The notes under the pieces are model-generated. The model was not told the DNA's origin, ran no database searches, and saw nothing but the letters and a program-made list of their open reading frames with translations. From NCBI RefSeq assembly GCF_030295975.1, contig NZ_AP027364.1:1178001-1242000 (forward strand): a stretch of DNA of 64,000 bases, given 5' to 3'. Of this stretch, positions 34,359-44,201 are shown piece by piece. The DNA comes from Thalassotalea atypica. Its GTDB lineage: Bacteria; Pseudomonadota; Gammaproteobacteria; Enterobacterales; Alteromonadaceae. Each line of letters starts with the position of its first letter. Position 1 is the first letter of the stretch. The position numbers and the translations under genes were made by a program.

Positions 34359-35183
34359 ATGATTAACGTTAACCCAAGCAATTTAGGTGGCATTCAAGCA
34401 CCGCTCGACTTAGCTAATTTGTCAGCAGAGCAAACTGCACTGCAGATTAATAACCTGAATTTATTTTATAGCGAGAAACAGGCGCTAAATAATATTTCCA
34501 TGAAGATACCCAAAGGACAGGTCACAGCTTTTATCGGTCCTAGCGGTTGCGGCAAGTCTACGCTGTTGCGCTGTATTAATCGCATGAATGACTTGGTTGA
34601 TACTTGTCGCATTGAAGGCGAAATAGATTTAAATGGTGAAAATATTTATGGAAAGCATGTTGATGTTGCAGCGCTTCGCCGTAAAGTGGGCATGGTGTTT
34701 CAGCGTCCTAATCCTTTCCCTAAAAGCATTTATGAAAATGTCATCTATGGTTTACGTATCACAGGCGAAAACAACCGTCGAGTATTAGATGAAGCAGTAG
34801 AGCGATCGTTACGTGCCGCTGCATTGTGGAATGAAGTCAAAGATAGATTACACGATAGTGCATTAGGTTTATCTGGTGGTCAGCAGCAACGTCTAGTGAT
34901 TGCGCGAGCCATTGCTATTGAGCCTGAAGTGTTATTACTTGATGAGCCGACGTCGGCACTTGATCCTATTTCAACATTAACCATTGAAGAGTTAATTAAC
35001 GATTTAAAAGAGCAGTTTACAGTAGTTATTGTCACCCACAATATGCAACAAGCCGCACGTGTATCTGATCAAACAGCCTTTATGTATATGGGGGATTTAA
35101 TTGAATATAGCGACACAAATACCTTGTTTACCACACCGGCTAAGAAACAAACCGAAGATTACATCACGGGTCGTTACGGCTAA
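34359..35183 (+). CDS. pstB: Phosphate ABC transporter ATP-binding protein
   Basis: 274 residues. Walker [10 protein letters not shown] (60-68), Q-loop in [13 protein letters not shown], signature LSGGQQQR, Walker [13 protein letters not shown] and H-loop VTHNMQQ. The RPNPFP Q-loop and C-terminal [10 protein letters not shown] are specific to PstB. It powers phosphate import through PstCA. Confidence 0.97.
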   Translation: MINVNPSNLGGIQAPLDLANLSAEQTALQINNLNLFYSEKQALNNISMKIPKGQVTAFIGPSGCGKSTLLRCINRMNDLVDTCRIEGEIDLNGENIYGKHVDVAALRRKVGMVFQRPNPFPKSIYENVIYGLRITGENNRRVLDEAVERSLRAAALWNEVKDRLHDSALGLSGGQQQRLVIARAIAIEPEVLLLDEPTSALDPISTLTIEELINDLKEQFTVVIVTHNMQQAARVSDQTAFMYMGDLIEYSDTNTLFTTPAKKQTEDYITGRYG

Positions 35184-35228
35184 TAGCGTTAAGTTGTAGA
35201 TTGAAAATTTTTTGAAAAGAGAATTGTT

Positions 35229-35930
35229 ATGGATAATTTAAATGTTGGTCGACATATATCAGGCCAATTTAATGAAGACTTAGAGCGTGTAATTCATCAT
35301 GTCATGAACATGGGAGGATTAGTAGAGAAACAGCTTCAAGACGCGATCACCGCGATGATCGACGGAGATGAAAATCTTGCAGAACAAGTGCTGAAAAACG
35401 ATTACCAAGTCAATAGAATGGAAGTGGGCATTGATGACGAATGTACTCGCATCATTGCTAAAAGGCAGCCAGCAGCTGGCGATTTACGCTTGATCATGGC
35501 AATCATTAAAACCATCACTGACTTAGAACGCATAGGTGATGAAGCCGAGAAAATAGCGAAAGTTGCGCAAGAAAGCTTTTCAAAAGAGCAGCGGGATTTA
35601 TTGATCAATTTGGAAAATCTTGGTCAAAGTGTTTTAGTTGTATTACAAAACACACTCAACGCTTTCACTCGTATGGATGTAGATGCTGCTTATAAAACTC
35701 ATCAATATGATGACAAAATAGATCGTGAATACGAAGGGTTAATGCGTCAGTTAATGACTTACATGATGGAAGATCCACGTTCAATTCCTCAAATCATGAC
35801 GGTGATTTGGTCGGCTCGTGCGCTGGAGCGTATTGGTGATCGTTGTCAAAATATTTGTGAGTACATAATTTATTTTGTCAAAGGCAAAGTAGTTCGCCAT
35901 ACTAGTGCTGAGGAAATAGGCAATATATAG
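35229..35930 (+). CDS. phoU: Phosphate signalling protein PhoU
   Basis: 233 residues, two three-helix PhoU repeats (~15-110 and ~120-215), each with the E-x-x-x-D metal-binding motif (VNRMEVGIDDECTRII; KIDREYEGLMRQLM). It connects the Pst transporter to the PhoR/PhoB system. Last gene of the pst operon. PhoB/PhoR genes are not in the window. Confidence 0.96.
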   Translation: MDNLNVGRHISGQFNEDLERVIHHVMNMGGLVEKQLQDAITAMIDGDENLAEQVLKNDYQVNRMEVGIDDECTRIIAKRQPAAGDLRLIMAIIKTITDLERIGDEAEKIAKVAQESFSKEQRDLLINLENLGQSVLVVLQNTLNAFTRMDVDAAYKTHQYDDKIDREYEGLMRQLMTYMMEDPRSIPQIMTVIWSARALERIGDRCQNICEYIIYFVKGKVVRHTSAEEIGNI

Positions 35931-35970
35931 CGAAAAAGCGCTCAACTGTGACTTATAATATGTTGAGCTA

Positions 35971-36000
35971 ATATAAAAAAAAGGTATTCGTTGGTACCTT
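35971..36000 (-). terminator. Terminator oriented to the minus strand in the phoU-DUF47 gap
   Basis: On the minus strand AAGGTA pairs with TACCTT around an 8-nt loop, followed by a run of eight T. On the plus strand no T-tract follows. No minus-strand gene is supported upstream of it. A separate GCTCAAC/GTTGAGC hairpin (35940-35968) lies just after phoU. Confidence 0.6.
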
Positions 36001-36107
36001 AGATAACTACGTGAAAAATATGCTTTTTAATGACTTGCAAAAGCCACTTAATAAAGTAGAATCCGCGTCGCAAAACAATAAAGAGATTCGTCTCCCGGAC
36101 TATAATT

Positions 36108-36788
36108 ATGTCGAACAATTCAATATTAGGTGTATTTGCAAAGTCGCCTATAAAACCATTAGAAAAACACATTCGAATGGTGACTAAATGTTGTGGCCAA
36201 TTGCCTGCTTTTTTTGCCGCTTGTGCAGAAAATGATTGGGACAAGGCTGCTGTACTTCGTAAAGAGATTTCTGACTTAGAAAAAGAAGCTGACAGTCTAA
36301 AGCGTCAATTACGCTTAGAACTTCCAGGTGGTTTGTTTATGCCAGTTGATCGTGCTGATTTACTGGAACTATTAACACAGCAAGACCGAATAGCAAATAA
36401 AGCTAAAGATATCGCAGGACGCGTATTTGGTCGACAATTGCAAATCCCTGAATCACTTCAAGAAGATTTCAATCAATACCTAGCACGTTGTATCGATGCA
36501 GCTGAAAAAGCGGCAGATGCAATCAATGAGCTAGATGACCTACTAGAAACGGGCTTTAGAGGCCGAGAAGTAAACTTAGTGGCAAAAATGATCCATCAGC
36601 TTGATCAAATTGAAGACGATACTGATTCAATGCAAATCACGATGCGTGCAAATTTGATGGCGATGGAAGCAACACTTAACCCAGTTGATGTGATGTTTTT
36701 ATATCAAATAATTGAATGGGTTGGCGATCTTGCCGATTTATCTGAGCGCGTTGGTGCTCGTTTAGAAATACTTCTCGCTAGAAAATAG
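36108..36788 (+). CDS. DUF47 (PhoU-like) protein of the Pit transporter
   Basis: 226 residues, all helical, of the TIGR00153/DUF47 family, PhoU-related. It precedes pit by 9 bp, and such proteins regulate or accompany Pit transporters. Contains helix pairs with Asp/Glu clusters (KMIHQLDQIEDDTDSMQI). Not part of the pst operon. Confidence 0.9.
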   Translation: MSNNSILGVFAKSPIKPLEKHIRMVTKCCGQLPAFFAACAENDWDKAAVLRKEISDLEKEADSLKRQLRLELPGGLFMPVDRADLLELLTQQDRIANKAKDIAGRVFGRQLQIPESLQEDFNQYLARCIDAAEKAADAINELDDLLETGFRGREVNLVAKMIHQLDQIEDDTDSMQITMRANLMAMEATLNPVDVMFLYQIIEWVGDLADLSERVGARLEILLARK

Positions 36789-36797
36789 GGCGCAATA

Positions 36798-38063
36798 ATG
36801 GATATTTTAATTTCACACGGCAGCACATTAGTTATGATCGCTGCGGTTGTCGGCTTTTTTATGGCGTGGGGTATTGGTGCAAATGACGTGGCAAATGCCA
36901 TGGGTACCTCTGTAGGCTCTAAAGCGCTAACTATTAAACAAGCAATTATCATCGCTATGGTGTTTGAATTTGCAGGGGCATACCTTGCAGGTGGTGAAGT
37001 AACATCGACCATTCGTAAAGGGATCATCGATCCAAGCTATTTTGCTGATATACCACACCTACTCGTTTTCGGTATGATTTCTGCGTTATTAGCTGCTGCA
37101 ACTTGGTTATTAGTGGCGTCTTACCTAGGTTGGCCTGTTTCTACTACTCACTCTATTGTTGGCGCTATTATAGGCTTTGCCGCTATTGGGGTAAGTGTAG
37201 ACACCGTTGAGTGGGGTAAAGTCTTAGGAATTGTTGGTAGTTGGGTCGTTACACCATTGATATCAGGTATCATCGCTTTCGTTATCTTTAACAGCGCCCA
37301 AAAACTTATTTTTGATACTGAAAATCCATTAAGACAAGCAAAACGTTGGGTGCCATTTTATATGTTCCTTGCAGGGTTTGTGTTATCGCTAGTAACGATT
37401 AAGAAAGGTCTTAAACATATTGGATTAGACATTGGTACAACCGAAGGGTTTGTATACGCAATTATCGTCGCCCTTATTGTTGCTTTCATTGGTTCGATTT
37501 TTATCGCCCGATTAAAGTTTAATGAAAAAGCTGACAAGCGTCATCACTATAAAAATGTTGAAAAAGTGTTCGCTGTTTTAATGGTTGTCACCGCTTGTTG
37601 TATGGCATTTGCCCATGGTTCAAATGATGTTGCAAATGCTATTGGCCCACTAGCTGCTGTAGTAAGCATTGTTGGCAACGAAGGTGAGATTGTTAAGAAA
37701 TCAGCTTTGGCTTGGTGGATTTTACCTTTAGGTGGTTTAGGTATTGTTGCCGGACTTGCTCTATTTGGTCACAAGGTTATCGCAACCATTGGTAAAGGAA
37801 TTACACACTTAACGCCAAGTCGCGGCTTTGCAGCTGAATTAGCGGCTGCGTGTACTGTGGTTATTGCATCAGGTACAGGTTTACCTATTTCAACGACACA
37901 AACGTTGGTTGGTGCTGTGTTGGGTGTAGGTATGGCAAGAGGTATCGCAGCAATTAACATGGGCGTTGTTCGCAACATTGTGGTTTCTTGGGTTATCACA
38001 TTACCTGTTGGTGCTGGTCTATCGATTATTTTCTTCTGGATATTGTCTTCCAGCATGAGCTGA
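36798..38063 (+). CDS. pit: Inorganic phosphate transporter, Pit family
   Basis: 421 residues, about 10-11 TM helices with the two inverted PiT signature repeats: GANDVANAMG (N-terminal, ~29-38) and GSNDVANAIGP (C-terminal half). It moves metal-phosphate with protons or sodium as a low-affinity system complementing Pst. Cotranscribed with the DUF47 gene. Ends at a terminator. Confidence 0.93.
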   Translation: MDILISHGSTLVMIAAVVGFFMAWGIGANDVANAMGTSVGSKALTIKQAIIIAMVFEFAGAYLAGGEVTSTIRKGIIDPSYFADIPHLLVFGMISALLAAATWLLVASYLGWPVSTTHSIVGAIIGFAAIGVSVDTVEWGKVLGIVGSWVVTPLISGIIAFVIFNSAQKLIFDTENPLRQAKRWVPFYMFLAGFVLSLVTIKKGLKHIGLDIGTTEGFVYAIIVALIVAFIGSIFIARLKFNEKADKRHHYKNVEKVFAVLMVVTACCMAFAHGSNDVANAIGPLAAVVSIVGNEGEIVKKSALAWWILPLGGLGIVAGLALFGHKVIATIGKGITHLTPSRGFAAELAAACTVVIASGTGLPISTTQTLVGAVLGVGMARGIAAINMGVVRNIVVSWVITLPVGAGLSIIFFWILSSSMS

Positions 38064-38101
38064 TTAATTAACTCTATTTAGGTTAATTACAGCAATGTAT
38101 T

Positions 38102-38129
38102 AAAAGCCAATCATTCGATTGGCTTTTTT
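38102..38129 (+). terminator. Rho-independent terminator after pit
   Basis: GCCAATC pairs with GATTGGC (38106-38123) around ATTC, with an A-tract before and T6 after. Confidence 0.92.
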
Positions 38130-38261
38130 GTTTCTACGAATTAAACATCTTTTGCCTATTTGCCTTACTTATTTAGATCACTTTCTACTCACTCGACTAG
38201 TAACATATTTTTAAATTGCTATTATTAATCAATAATTATCCTTTGATATGAAATATTGATT

Positions 38262-39164
38262 ATGCAGTTACCAAATATCAAGCATTTGCAATACCTAGTT
38301 GCCTTGCACCAACACCAAAATTTTCATCGAGCCGCCGATGCCAGTTTTATCAGTCAATCGACTCTGAGTAGCGCGATTATTAAACTTGAAGAGCAATTAG
38401 GTTGTCAGTTAATCGAGCGAGATCATAAGGCCTTTGTTTTTACCACGCATGGTGAAGAGATTGTCGCAAAAGCACAACAAATCATTGTAGCAACCAGTGA
38501 ACTCGTTGATTACAGTCAGCGACAGGGTGAGCCATTTAGTGGAAGTTTAAGGCTAGGCTCAATTCCAACAATCGCCCCATATTTGCTGACCGATTTAGTA
38601 CTTGCATGTCAGCAAGAATTACCAGAGTTGTCACTTTTTCTTAGAGAAGACACAACTGAGAACTTGTTGGTGCAGTTGGCCAATGGAGAGATAGACGTTG
38701 CACTGTTAGCGTTGCCGGTGGCAGATCATCAATTTCAAACTAAAGTTGTTGGTCGCGACGCATTTTATATTGCAGGTGAAAAAGCCTTAATTGATCAATT
38801 TCAGCAAGTTAACAACGTCACTGATTACCAAAACTTACCGCAACAAAGTATTTTTTTATTATCACAAGAGCATTGTTTAACCGAGCACGCAGTCAGCGCA
38901 TGTAATGTTGCAGATAGTACACGGATAAACCCGTTTTTTGCTTCCAGTTTGACTACTTTAGTACAAATGACGGCGTTTCATCATGGCGTGACATTTTTGC
39001 CTTATATGGCGGTAAATAAAAATATTGGCCAACGAGAAGGGCTCACTGTTGAAAAAATGCCTGATAACATGTACCGAGAAATTGGCTTGTTATGGCGCCC
39101 AACCAGTATGAGACAGCCTTTATACCATAAGCTTTCAAAGGTTGTAGAGTCCTTAATTGATTAA
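38262..39164 (+). CDS. oxyR: Hydrogen-peroxide-sensing LysR regulator OxyR
   Basis: 300 residues from ATG 38262 (a TTG two codons earlier is unlikely). N-terminal HTH (~5-63) and effector domain. Cysteines C205 and C214 in the segment LLSQEHCLTEHAVSAC reproduce the C-x8-C disulphide switch of E. coli OxyR (C199/C208). It activates peroxide defence genes upon oxidation. No katG or ahpCF adjacent. Confidence 0.92.
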   Translation: MQLPNIKHLQYLVALHQHQNFHRAADASFISQSTLSSAIIKLEEQLGCQLIERDHKAFVFTTHGEEIVAKAQQIIVATSELVDYSQRQGEPFSGSLRLGSIPTIAPYLLTDLVLACQQELPELSLFLREDTTENLLVQLANGEIDVALLALPVADHQFQTKVVGRDAFYIAGEKALIDQFQQVNNVTDYQNLPQQSIFLLSQEHCLTEHAVSACNVADSTRINPFFASSLTTLVQMTAFHHGVTFLPYMAVNKNIGQREGLTVEKMPDNMYREIGLLWRPTSMRQPLYHKLSKVVESLID

Positions 39165-39274
39165 CGGCGCTAGCGAATGGAGCAAATTAAATTAATTATT
39201 TTCAAACTTTTTTAATAGCTGCAACTACCTACTTAATAACATGATTAAAATAACGAAAAACAATAGGAAAATGC

Positions 39275-39823
39275 GTGTTTGAGAGAAGCGATGAAACGCT
39301 CGTAAAACAAGCGCTAAAAGGGAAAAAGTCGGCTTGGATAAGTTTAGTTAAACGTTATGAAAGTAACGTTTATAACTATACGTATCGTATGGTGAGTAAT
39401 CCTGATGATGCGATGGATCTAATGCAAGATGTATTTGTCGCTGTGTTTAGAAATCTATCCACGTTTCGAGGCGACAGTCCGTTTAAAGGATGGCTGTTTA
39501 GGATCGCACATTATCGGTGTATTGAGTTTTACCGCCGCAAAAGGCCAACCCAATCACTTGATGATAGCCCTGAAACCATAGATGAAACTGAACACAATTG
39601 TCCTGAATTTACGTTATCGGCGGGACAGCAGACAGGAGAGATCCAGCAAGCGATGTCAAAATTATCGTTTAATCAACGCATTGTCGTGGAGCTTAAGTTT
39701 TTTCAACAGCGTACTTTTGAAGATATTGCTTATCAATTGGGAATTTCAACAAACACGGTAAAATCTCGATTGTATAGCGCACTAGATAAGTTAAAAGGGT
39801 TTATGGAGGCGGTCGATGTTTAA
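39275..39823 (+). CDS. ECF-type RNA polymerase sigma factor (RpoE-like)
   Basis: 182 residues, GTG start preceded by AGGA. Sigma region 2 (~20-90: PDDAMDLMQDVFVAVFRNLSTFRGDSPFKGWLFRIAHYRCIEFYRRKR) and region 4 (~125-180: LSFNQRIVVELKFFQQRTFEDIAYQLGISTNTVKSRLYSAL). Overlaps the next gene by 8 bp. Such overlap with a membrane protein gene is the usual sigma/anti-sigma arrangement. Confidence 0.9.
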   Translation: MFERSDETLVKQALKGKKSAWISLVKRYESNVYNYTYRMVSNPDDAMDLMQDVFVAVFRNLSTFRGDSPFKGWLFRIAHYRCIEFYRRKRPTQSLDDSPETIDETEHNCPEFTLSAGQQTGEIQQAMSKLSFNQRIVVELKFFQQRTFEDIAYQLGISTNTVKSRLYSALDKLKGFMEAVDV

Positions 39824-40490
39824 ACGTGAACAGTTATTTGAACAATGGCTAAGCGGTACATTATCTGCTGAGCAACAAGCGAAAGCGGAGCAAGAGCTTA
39901 CCCAAGATCCACTATGGGCAGATCGAGTGAATGCAGCGCGACGTGTAAATTTTGAAGTATCAACAGCACCAATACGACAGGTGCCTGATTGGGACAGAGC
40001 GTCGGCATTTGAATCTGATGTTAGACCGTGGTGGCAGTGGCAAGGTATCCCCGCAATGTCGATGGCATTTTCGTGTTTTGCGTTGGCACTAGTGATCTTT
40101 AAAGTTGAATTTAACGTGAATGAAAATGGCATGTTAGTGAGCTTTGGTGGCGGGAGTGACCAACAGCGCATTGCCCAAATGGTCGATGAAAAGCTGCTTC
40201 AGTTTAGCCAACAACAGCAAGTTACATTGGCCAATCATTCTGTTGAGCAGGTGAATAAGCAACAACAAAGCAATTTACAATTGGCGACCTATATTTTAGA
40301 AACATCGCGCCAAGAGCGCAAAGAAGATATCAGTGATTTTATCTCTTATTTCAACGAGCAGCGAAAAGAAGATCAAAGCTTGCAGCGTATTAAGTTACGT
40401 CAACTGGAAGACACGATTAACTATCAAACAAATATTTTAAGTAACCAAGAACCTAGTTTACAACCAGCTAGCTGGAGAGTAGAGGAATAA
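39816..40490 (+). CDS. Single-pass membrane protein, candidate anti-sigma factor
   Basis: 224 residues. The N-terminal ~60 residues are helical and cytoplasmic-like (LFEQWLSGTLSAEQQAKAEQELTQDP), followed by one TM (~77-96) and a Gln/Glu-rich extracytoplasmic part with coiled coil. No Cys/His zinc motif of ZAS anti-sigma factors is seen. The assignment as anti-sigma rests on gene order and topology. Position between the sigma gene and the secreted coiled-coil gene. Confidence 0.6.
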   Translation: MFKREQLFEQWLSGTLSAEQQAKAEQELTQDPLWADRVNAARRVNFEVSTAPIRQVPDWDRASAFESDVRPWWQWQGIPAMSMAFSCFALALVIFKVEFNVNENGMLVSFGGGSDQQRIAQMVDEKLLQFSQQQQVTLANHSVEQVNKQQQSNLQLATYILETSRQERKEDISDFISYFNEQRKEDQSLQRIKLRQLEDTINYQTNILSNQEPSLQPASWRVEE

Positions 40491-40491
40491 T

Positions 40492-41430
40492 ATGAAGAAG
40501 CTAATAACACTTATCCCATGCTTAATTGCATCGTATACCGCAAGCGCTGCCGAAGTAGACTTCGCACAAATGAGCAAGCAACTCAATATAATGGAAAACA
40601 TCATCAGTTCATCCGTAGGGACTGGCAGTAAACACCGTGGCAGCAAATTATCTGGCATTGAAAGTACCTATCTAAAAGGCCAAGGCATAGTGTTTACTAT
40701 TCGTTCAAGCGGCGGCAGAGGCCATTGGGGAAGCTACAATTTTAACATTCCGGTACCTGCCGTGCCGCCAGTACCACCAGTCGGTGATTTCACTATATCT
40801 GATCATAACATGGCTCAGCTGGAACACGCCTCAGCACTAGCGGGTGTAGATATTGAGCAAACCGTTGCAGAGGCAATGGAAAGTGCTGCAGAAAGCTATG
40901 AACATGCACTTGAGTCTTTAAGTGAAAATCGAGATCAATATCGAGAGCTACGTGATGAACAACGTGATTTAAGCTATGAGCTAAGAGACATTGCTCGTGA
41001 AACGCGAGATTTGGAATATCAACTGAAAAGGGCAGAGCCAGCAGATCAAAAGGAAATTAAAGCTGAGCTTCAAACACTGGCTAAGAAGAAAGAAAAGCTA
41101 AATGTGAGTCGTAAAGAGATGGATCAACGCACTAAAGAATATAAGCAGAAGCAAAGTGCGCAACAGGCTAAACGTGAAGAAGAGCGAAAAGGGTATTACA
41201 GCAAATTAAGTAAGACCATGGCTGAAACCTTATGCTTATATGGCAATGGCTTGAAGTCATTACCAAAGGGAGAGAACGTTACTGTGATATTGAAGTCCGG
41301 TGGTGATAAAGTGGGACGTCAATACCAAGACATCATCCATGTATTTAGCAAACGTAATATCAATGGCTGTGCAACGGATGAGATTTCGGCAGATAAGTTA
41401 TTAGCATCGAGCAATGCTTATCAGTTTTAA
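40492..41430 (+). CDS. Exported coiled-coil protein of the ECF module
   Basis: 312 residues. Signal peptide (~1-20), an N-terminal part with a Pro-Val repeat (PVPAVPPVPPVGDF, ~88-100), then long coiled coil (~125-230; ENRDQYRELRDEQRDLSYELRDIARETRDL), and a C-terminal strand domain. No recognised family. The single-base gap to the previous gene implies cotranscription. Possible envelope stress effector or sensor. Confidence 0.65.
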   Translation: MKKLITLIPCLIASYTASAAEVDFAQMSKQLNIMENIISSSVGTGSKHRGSKLSGIESTYLKGQGIVFTIRSSGGRGHWGSYNFNIPVPAVPPVPPVGDFTISDHNMAQLEHASALAGVDIEQTVAEAMESAAESYEHALESLSENRDQYRELRDEQRDLSYELRDIARETRDLEYQLKRAEPADQKEIKAELQTLAKKKEKLNVSRKEMDQRTKEYKQKQSAQQAKREEERKGYYSKLSKTMAETLCLYGNGLKSLPKGENVTVILKSGGDKVGRQYQDIIHVFSKRNINGCATDEISADKLLASSNAYQF

Positions 41431-41460
41431 GATGATTTATCTTAAGTGAAATTGATAATA

Positions 41461-41497
41461 AAAAGCCCTTGCTAGCGCATGCTATCAAGGGCTTTTT
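41461..41497. terminator. Bidirectional terminator between the ECF module and sapF
   Basis: AAAAGCCCTTG pairs with CAAGGGCTTTT, with A-tract and T-tract at opposite ends. The two flanking genes converge here. Confidence 0.9.
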
Positions 41498-41533
41498 ATT
41501 GTTGTAGGGATACAATGAACAATCACTTGAATA

Positions 41534-42316
41534 CTATTTCATCGAGAACTGTAGGTTTTGTGTCATGATGAGTTTTTGGGTGTACTTGTGTTTTGGCTGC
41601 TTTAAAACCTCAATGGTTTTTCCTGACTCTACAATTTGACCAGCCCTCAGCACCATAATGTTATCACTAAAGTGGCGTACTATGCCTAAATTATGAGAGA
41701 TTAATACAAACGCTAATCCCATTTGTTGTTGTAAATCGAGTAATAGGTTGATCATTTGTGAGCGTAACGAGGGATCTAAGGCGGCTAATGCTTCATCTAA
41801 AATTACCACTTGGGGTTTCAATATGATGGCTCTTGCGAGTGATATCCGCTGTTTTTGGCCGCCTGAAAACATGTGAGGGTAAAAATTCATGTGCTCGGCC
41901 AGCAGCCCAACTTTTAACAAGGTTTCCCTGATCAATTGTCCTCGTTCGTAATCGCTTAATTGTGTATTCAACTTTAAAGGTTCGTCGAGCAATTGCCCAA
42001 TGGTCAAACTAGGATTTAGAGTTGTACCCGAATCTTGGAAAATCATACGAACGTGTTGGCATCGTTGCTTAAAGTTACGGGGCTCCAGTACTTGACCATT
42101 AAGCTTGACCGTCCCTGTTGTGGGCACTTCAGCGCCAACTAATAGCTTGGCTAGCGTAGATTTTCCAGAGCCCATCTCGCCTACGATAGCCAAGGTTTTA
42201 TATGCTTGTAATTCGAATGATATCGGCTCAAGTGCGTTAACAATTTTACGATTGAACCAGAAGCCAGGTAATTTATATTGTTTGCTTAAATTGGCAACAC
42301 TTAACAAGCAGGTCAT
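41534..42316 (-). CDS. sapF: Peptide ABC transporter ATP-binding protein SapF
   Basis: 260 residues (E. coli 268). Walker A GEMGSGKST, signature FSGGQKQR, Walker B VVILDEALAALD. Oligopeptide ABC ATPase subgroup, paired with SapD; overlaps sapD by ATGA. In enterobacteria Sap was linked to antimicrobial-peptide resistance and later to putrescine export, so function in this organism is open. Confidence 0.9.
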   Translation of the reverse strand: MTCLLSVANLSKQYKLPGFWFNRKIVNALEPISFELQAYKTLAIVGEMGSGKSTLAKLLVGAEVPTTGTVKLNGQVLEPRNFKQRCQHVRMIFQDSGTTLNPSLTIGQLLDEPLKLNTQLSDYERGQLIRETLLKVGLLAEHMNFYPHMFSGGQKQRISLARAIILKPQVVILDEALAALDPSLRSQMINLLLDLQQQMGLAFVLISHNLGIVRHFSDNIMVLRAGQIVESGKTIEVLKQPKHKYTQKLIMTQNLQFSMK

Positions 42317-43308
42317 GACGCGTAATGATCCTTAAGTGAGAAGTGACAACTGACTTGATGGCCGTGAATACTCTTTGTTTTAGGTGCTTCAACACATTGT
42401 TGCTGTGCACGAGGGCACCTCGGTCCTAAACGGCAACCAATGGGTAAATGCTGTAAAATTGGGATACTACCAGGTAACGCCACCAATCGTGATTTTGGGG
42501 GTAAGTCACTATTAGCTTTTAAGCTACTATCAAGTAGAGCACGGGTATAAGGATGAAATGGTTGGTTGAAAATTTGCTTGGTGGTGCCTGCTTCTACAAA
42601 TTGTCCTGAGTACATAACGGTTATCGTGTTTGTCCAGTGCGTGATATTTTCCAAATCATGGCTGATCAGCAAAATTGACATGTTTTTTAATTGATTCAAA
42701 CTGGCCAATAAACGAAAAATTTGTCCTTGTGTGGTCACTTCCATTGCTGCGGTTGGCTCATCTGCAATGAGTAATTTTGGTCGGCCTGCTAAAGCAATGG
42801 CAATCATTACTCGCTGGCACAATGCTTCGGTTAATTGATGAGGGTAACTTTTAGTACATAACTCATGATTTTTAATGCCCACTTTATGCAATAACTTAAT
42901 CACCGCTTTTTTTCGTTGCTGTTTTTTCTGCCAGAAATAGCCAGTTAGTTGTTCTGTATCTACCGCTTCTTCAAGCTGATCACCGATGGAAGTTGTTGGA
43001 TCCAAACAGGCCATTGGCTCTTGGAAGATCATAGCTACGTCTTTTGAAATAATTGCTTTTCGTTCTTCAAGGGGCAAATGTAAAAGCTCTTTTCCACGCC
43101 AGTGGAATCTGTCAGCTGTGACACGCCACTTATCATCAAGCACCCCAACGATAGCTTGCGCTAGAAGGGATTTACCTGAGCCTGATTCGCCAACGAGCCC
43201 TCTAACTTCTCCCTCCTTCATTGATAAACTTACACGATCAACAGCAAGAATAGGGTTGTTAGGTGAAAGTAGCTCAATAGATAAATTTCGAATATCAACT
43301 AGATTCAT
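42313..43308 (-). CDS. sapD: Peptide ABC transporter ATP-binding protein SapD
   Basis: 331 residues (E. coli 330). Walker A GESGSGKS, Q-loop MIFQEP, Walker B LLIADEPTAAMEVTTQ and the C-terminal oligopeptide ABC extension with the Cys cluster CRLGPRCPRAQQQC, which may bind an iron-sulphur cluster. The signature LSGGQ is replaced by LTEALCQR, which is also divergent in family members. Overlaps both neighbours. Confidence 0.92.
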   Translation of the reverse strand: MNLVDIRNLSIELLSPNNPILAVDRVSLSMKEGEVRGLVGESGSGKSLLAQAIVGVLDDKWRVTADRFHWRGKELLHLPLEERKAIISKDVAMIFQEPMACLDPTTSIGDQLEEAVDTEQLTGYFWQKKQQRKKAVIKLLHKVGIKNHELCTKSYPHQLTEALCQRVMIAIALAGRPKLLIADEPTAAMEVTTQGQIFRLLASLNQLKNMSILLISHDLENITHWTNTITVMYSGQFVEAGTTKQIFNQPFHPYTRALLDSSLKANSDLPPKSRLVALPGSIPILQHLPIGCRLGPRCPRAQQQCVEAPKTKSIHGHQVSCHFSLKDHYAS

Positions 43309-44201
43309 TAACTTTCCTTTCGAATTTTAATCGCATGACGAATACCTTCTCCGAGCAAATTGGTTGAGATAACGGCAAATAATATCGCTAAACCCGGCAG
43401 GTAAACTGTCCATGGAGCGATGTAGAATAGATCAATACCACTTGATAACATCGCCCCCCATTCTGGCATTGGGATTGGCGCACCGAGTCCTAAAAAGCCT
43501 AATGCGGCAATGTCTAATATGGCAGCAGATTGAGCAAGCGTTGCTTGACTGATGATTTTTTCAACGATATTCGGGAAAACAGAATATTGTAGGATCCTAA
43601 AGGGACTTGCGCCATCTAAACGTGAAGCCATGACATAGTCTTTTTCAAACTCTTCTTTCACCGCCATTTTGGTGATGTGGACAAATTGAGGGATCATCAC
43701 CAATATGATTGCCCATAGTGTATTCGCTAAACCAGGCCCGAGTATCGCCACTATCACAATGGCTAATAGCAAGGAGGGAATTGACAATATTACATCTAAG
43801 AAGTGACTTAGTATGCTGGACTTTATACCTGAGGTTAGCGCTGATATTGAACCAATAAACACACCAATAATGGATGCAATAATTACCACAATAAAGCTTA
43901 ACCCAAAAGTTAATGTTGCCCCCTCCATTAGCCGAGACAGCATATCTCGACCTAAATCATCAGTCCCTAACAAGAAGCTGACACTGCCCTCGTTGTCCCA
44001 AGCTGGTGGCAGTAATGCCATATCGATGTGATTAGCAACAGATGAATAAGGTGTTAGTAAAGGAGAAAACAAAGCGAAAACAGTGAAAAAGATAAAACTG
44101 CTTAAACCGATCATAATCACAGGAGTTTGTCTAAAAATGCTCCAAAATTGTGCCATTGGCGTTGGAAATTCTTCTTCTTGATATATTTTTTCACGAGCCA
44201 T
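43308..44201 (-). CDS. sapC: Peptide ABC transporter permease SapC
   Basis: 297 residues (E. coli 296) from the ATG at 44201, which has GGGAG 8 nt upstream. Six TM helices with the permease loop MASRLDGASPFRILQYSVFPN. Overlaps sapB by 11 bp; stop and sapD start share a base (TAATG). Confidence 0.9.
   Translation of the reverse strand: MAREKIYQEEEFPTPMAQFWSIFRQTPVIMIGLSSFIFFTVFALFSPLLTPYSSVANHIDMALLPPAWDNEGSVSFLLGTDDLGRDMLSRLMEGATLTFGLSFIVVIIASIIGVFIGSISALTSGIKSSILSHFLDVILSIPSLLLAIVIVAILGPGLANTLWAIILVMIPQFVHITKMAVKEEFEKDYVMASRLDGASPFRILQYSVFPNIVEKIISQATLAQSAAILDIAALGFLGLGAPIPMPEWGAMLSSGIDLFYIAPWTVYLPGLAILFAVISTNLLGEGIRHAIKIRKES

Noticed and set aside
35999-36244. 81-codon minus-strand frame ending at the orphan terminator
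   Set aside because: It overlaps the start of the DUF47 gene, lacks a good ribosome site and shows no family; kept only as the terminator observation.
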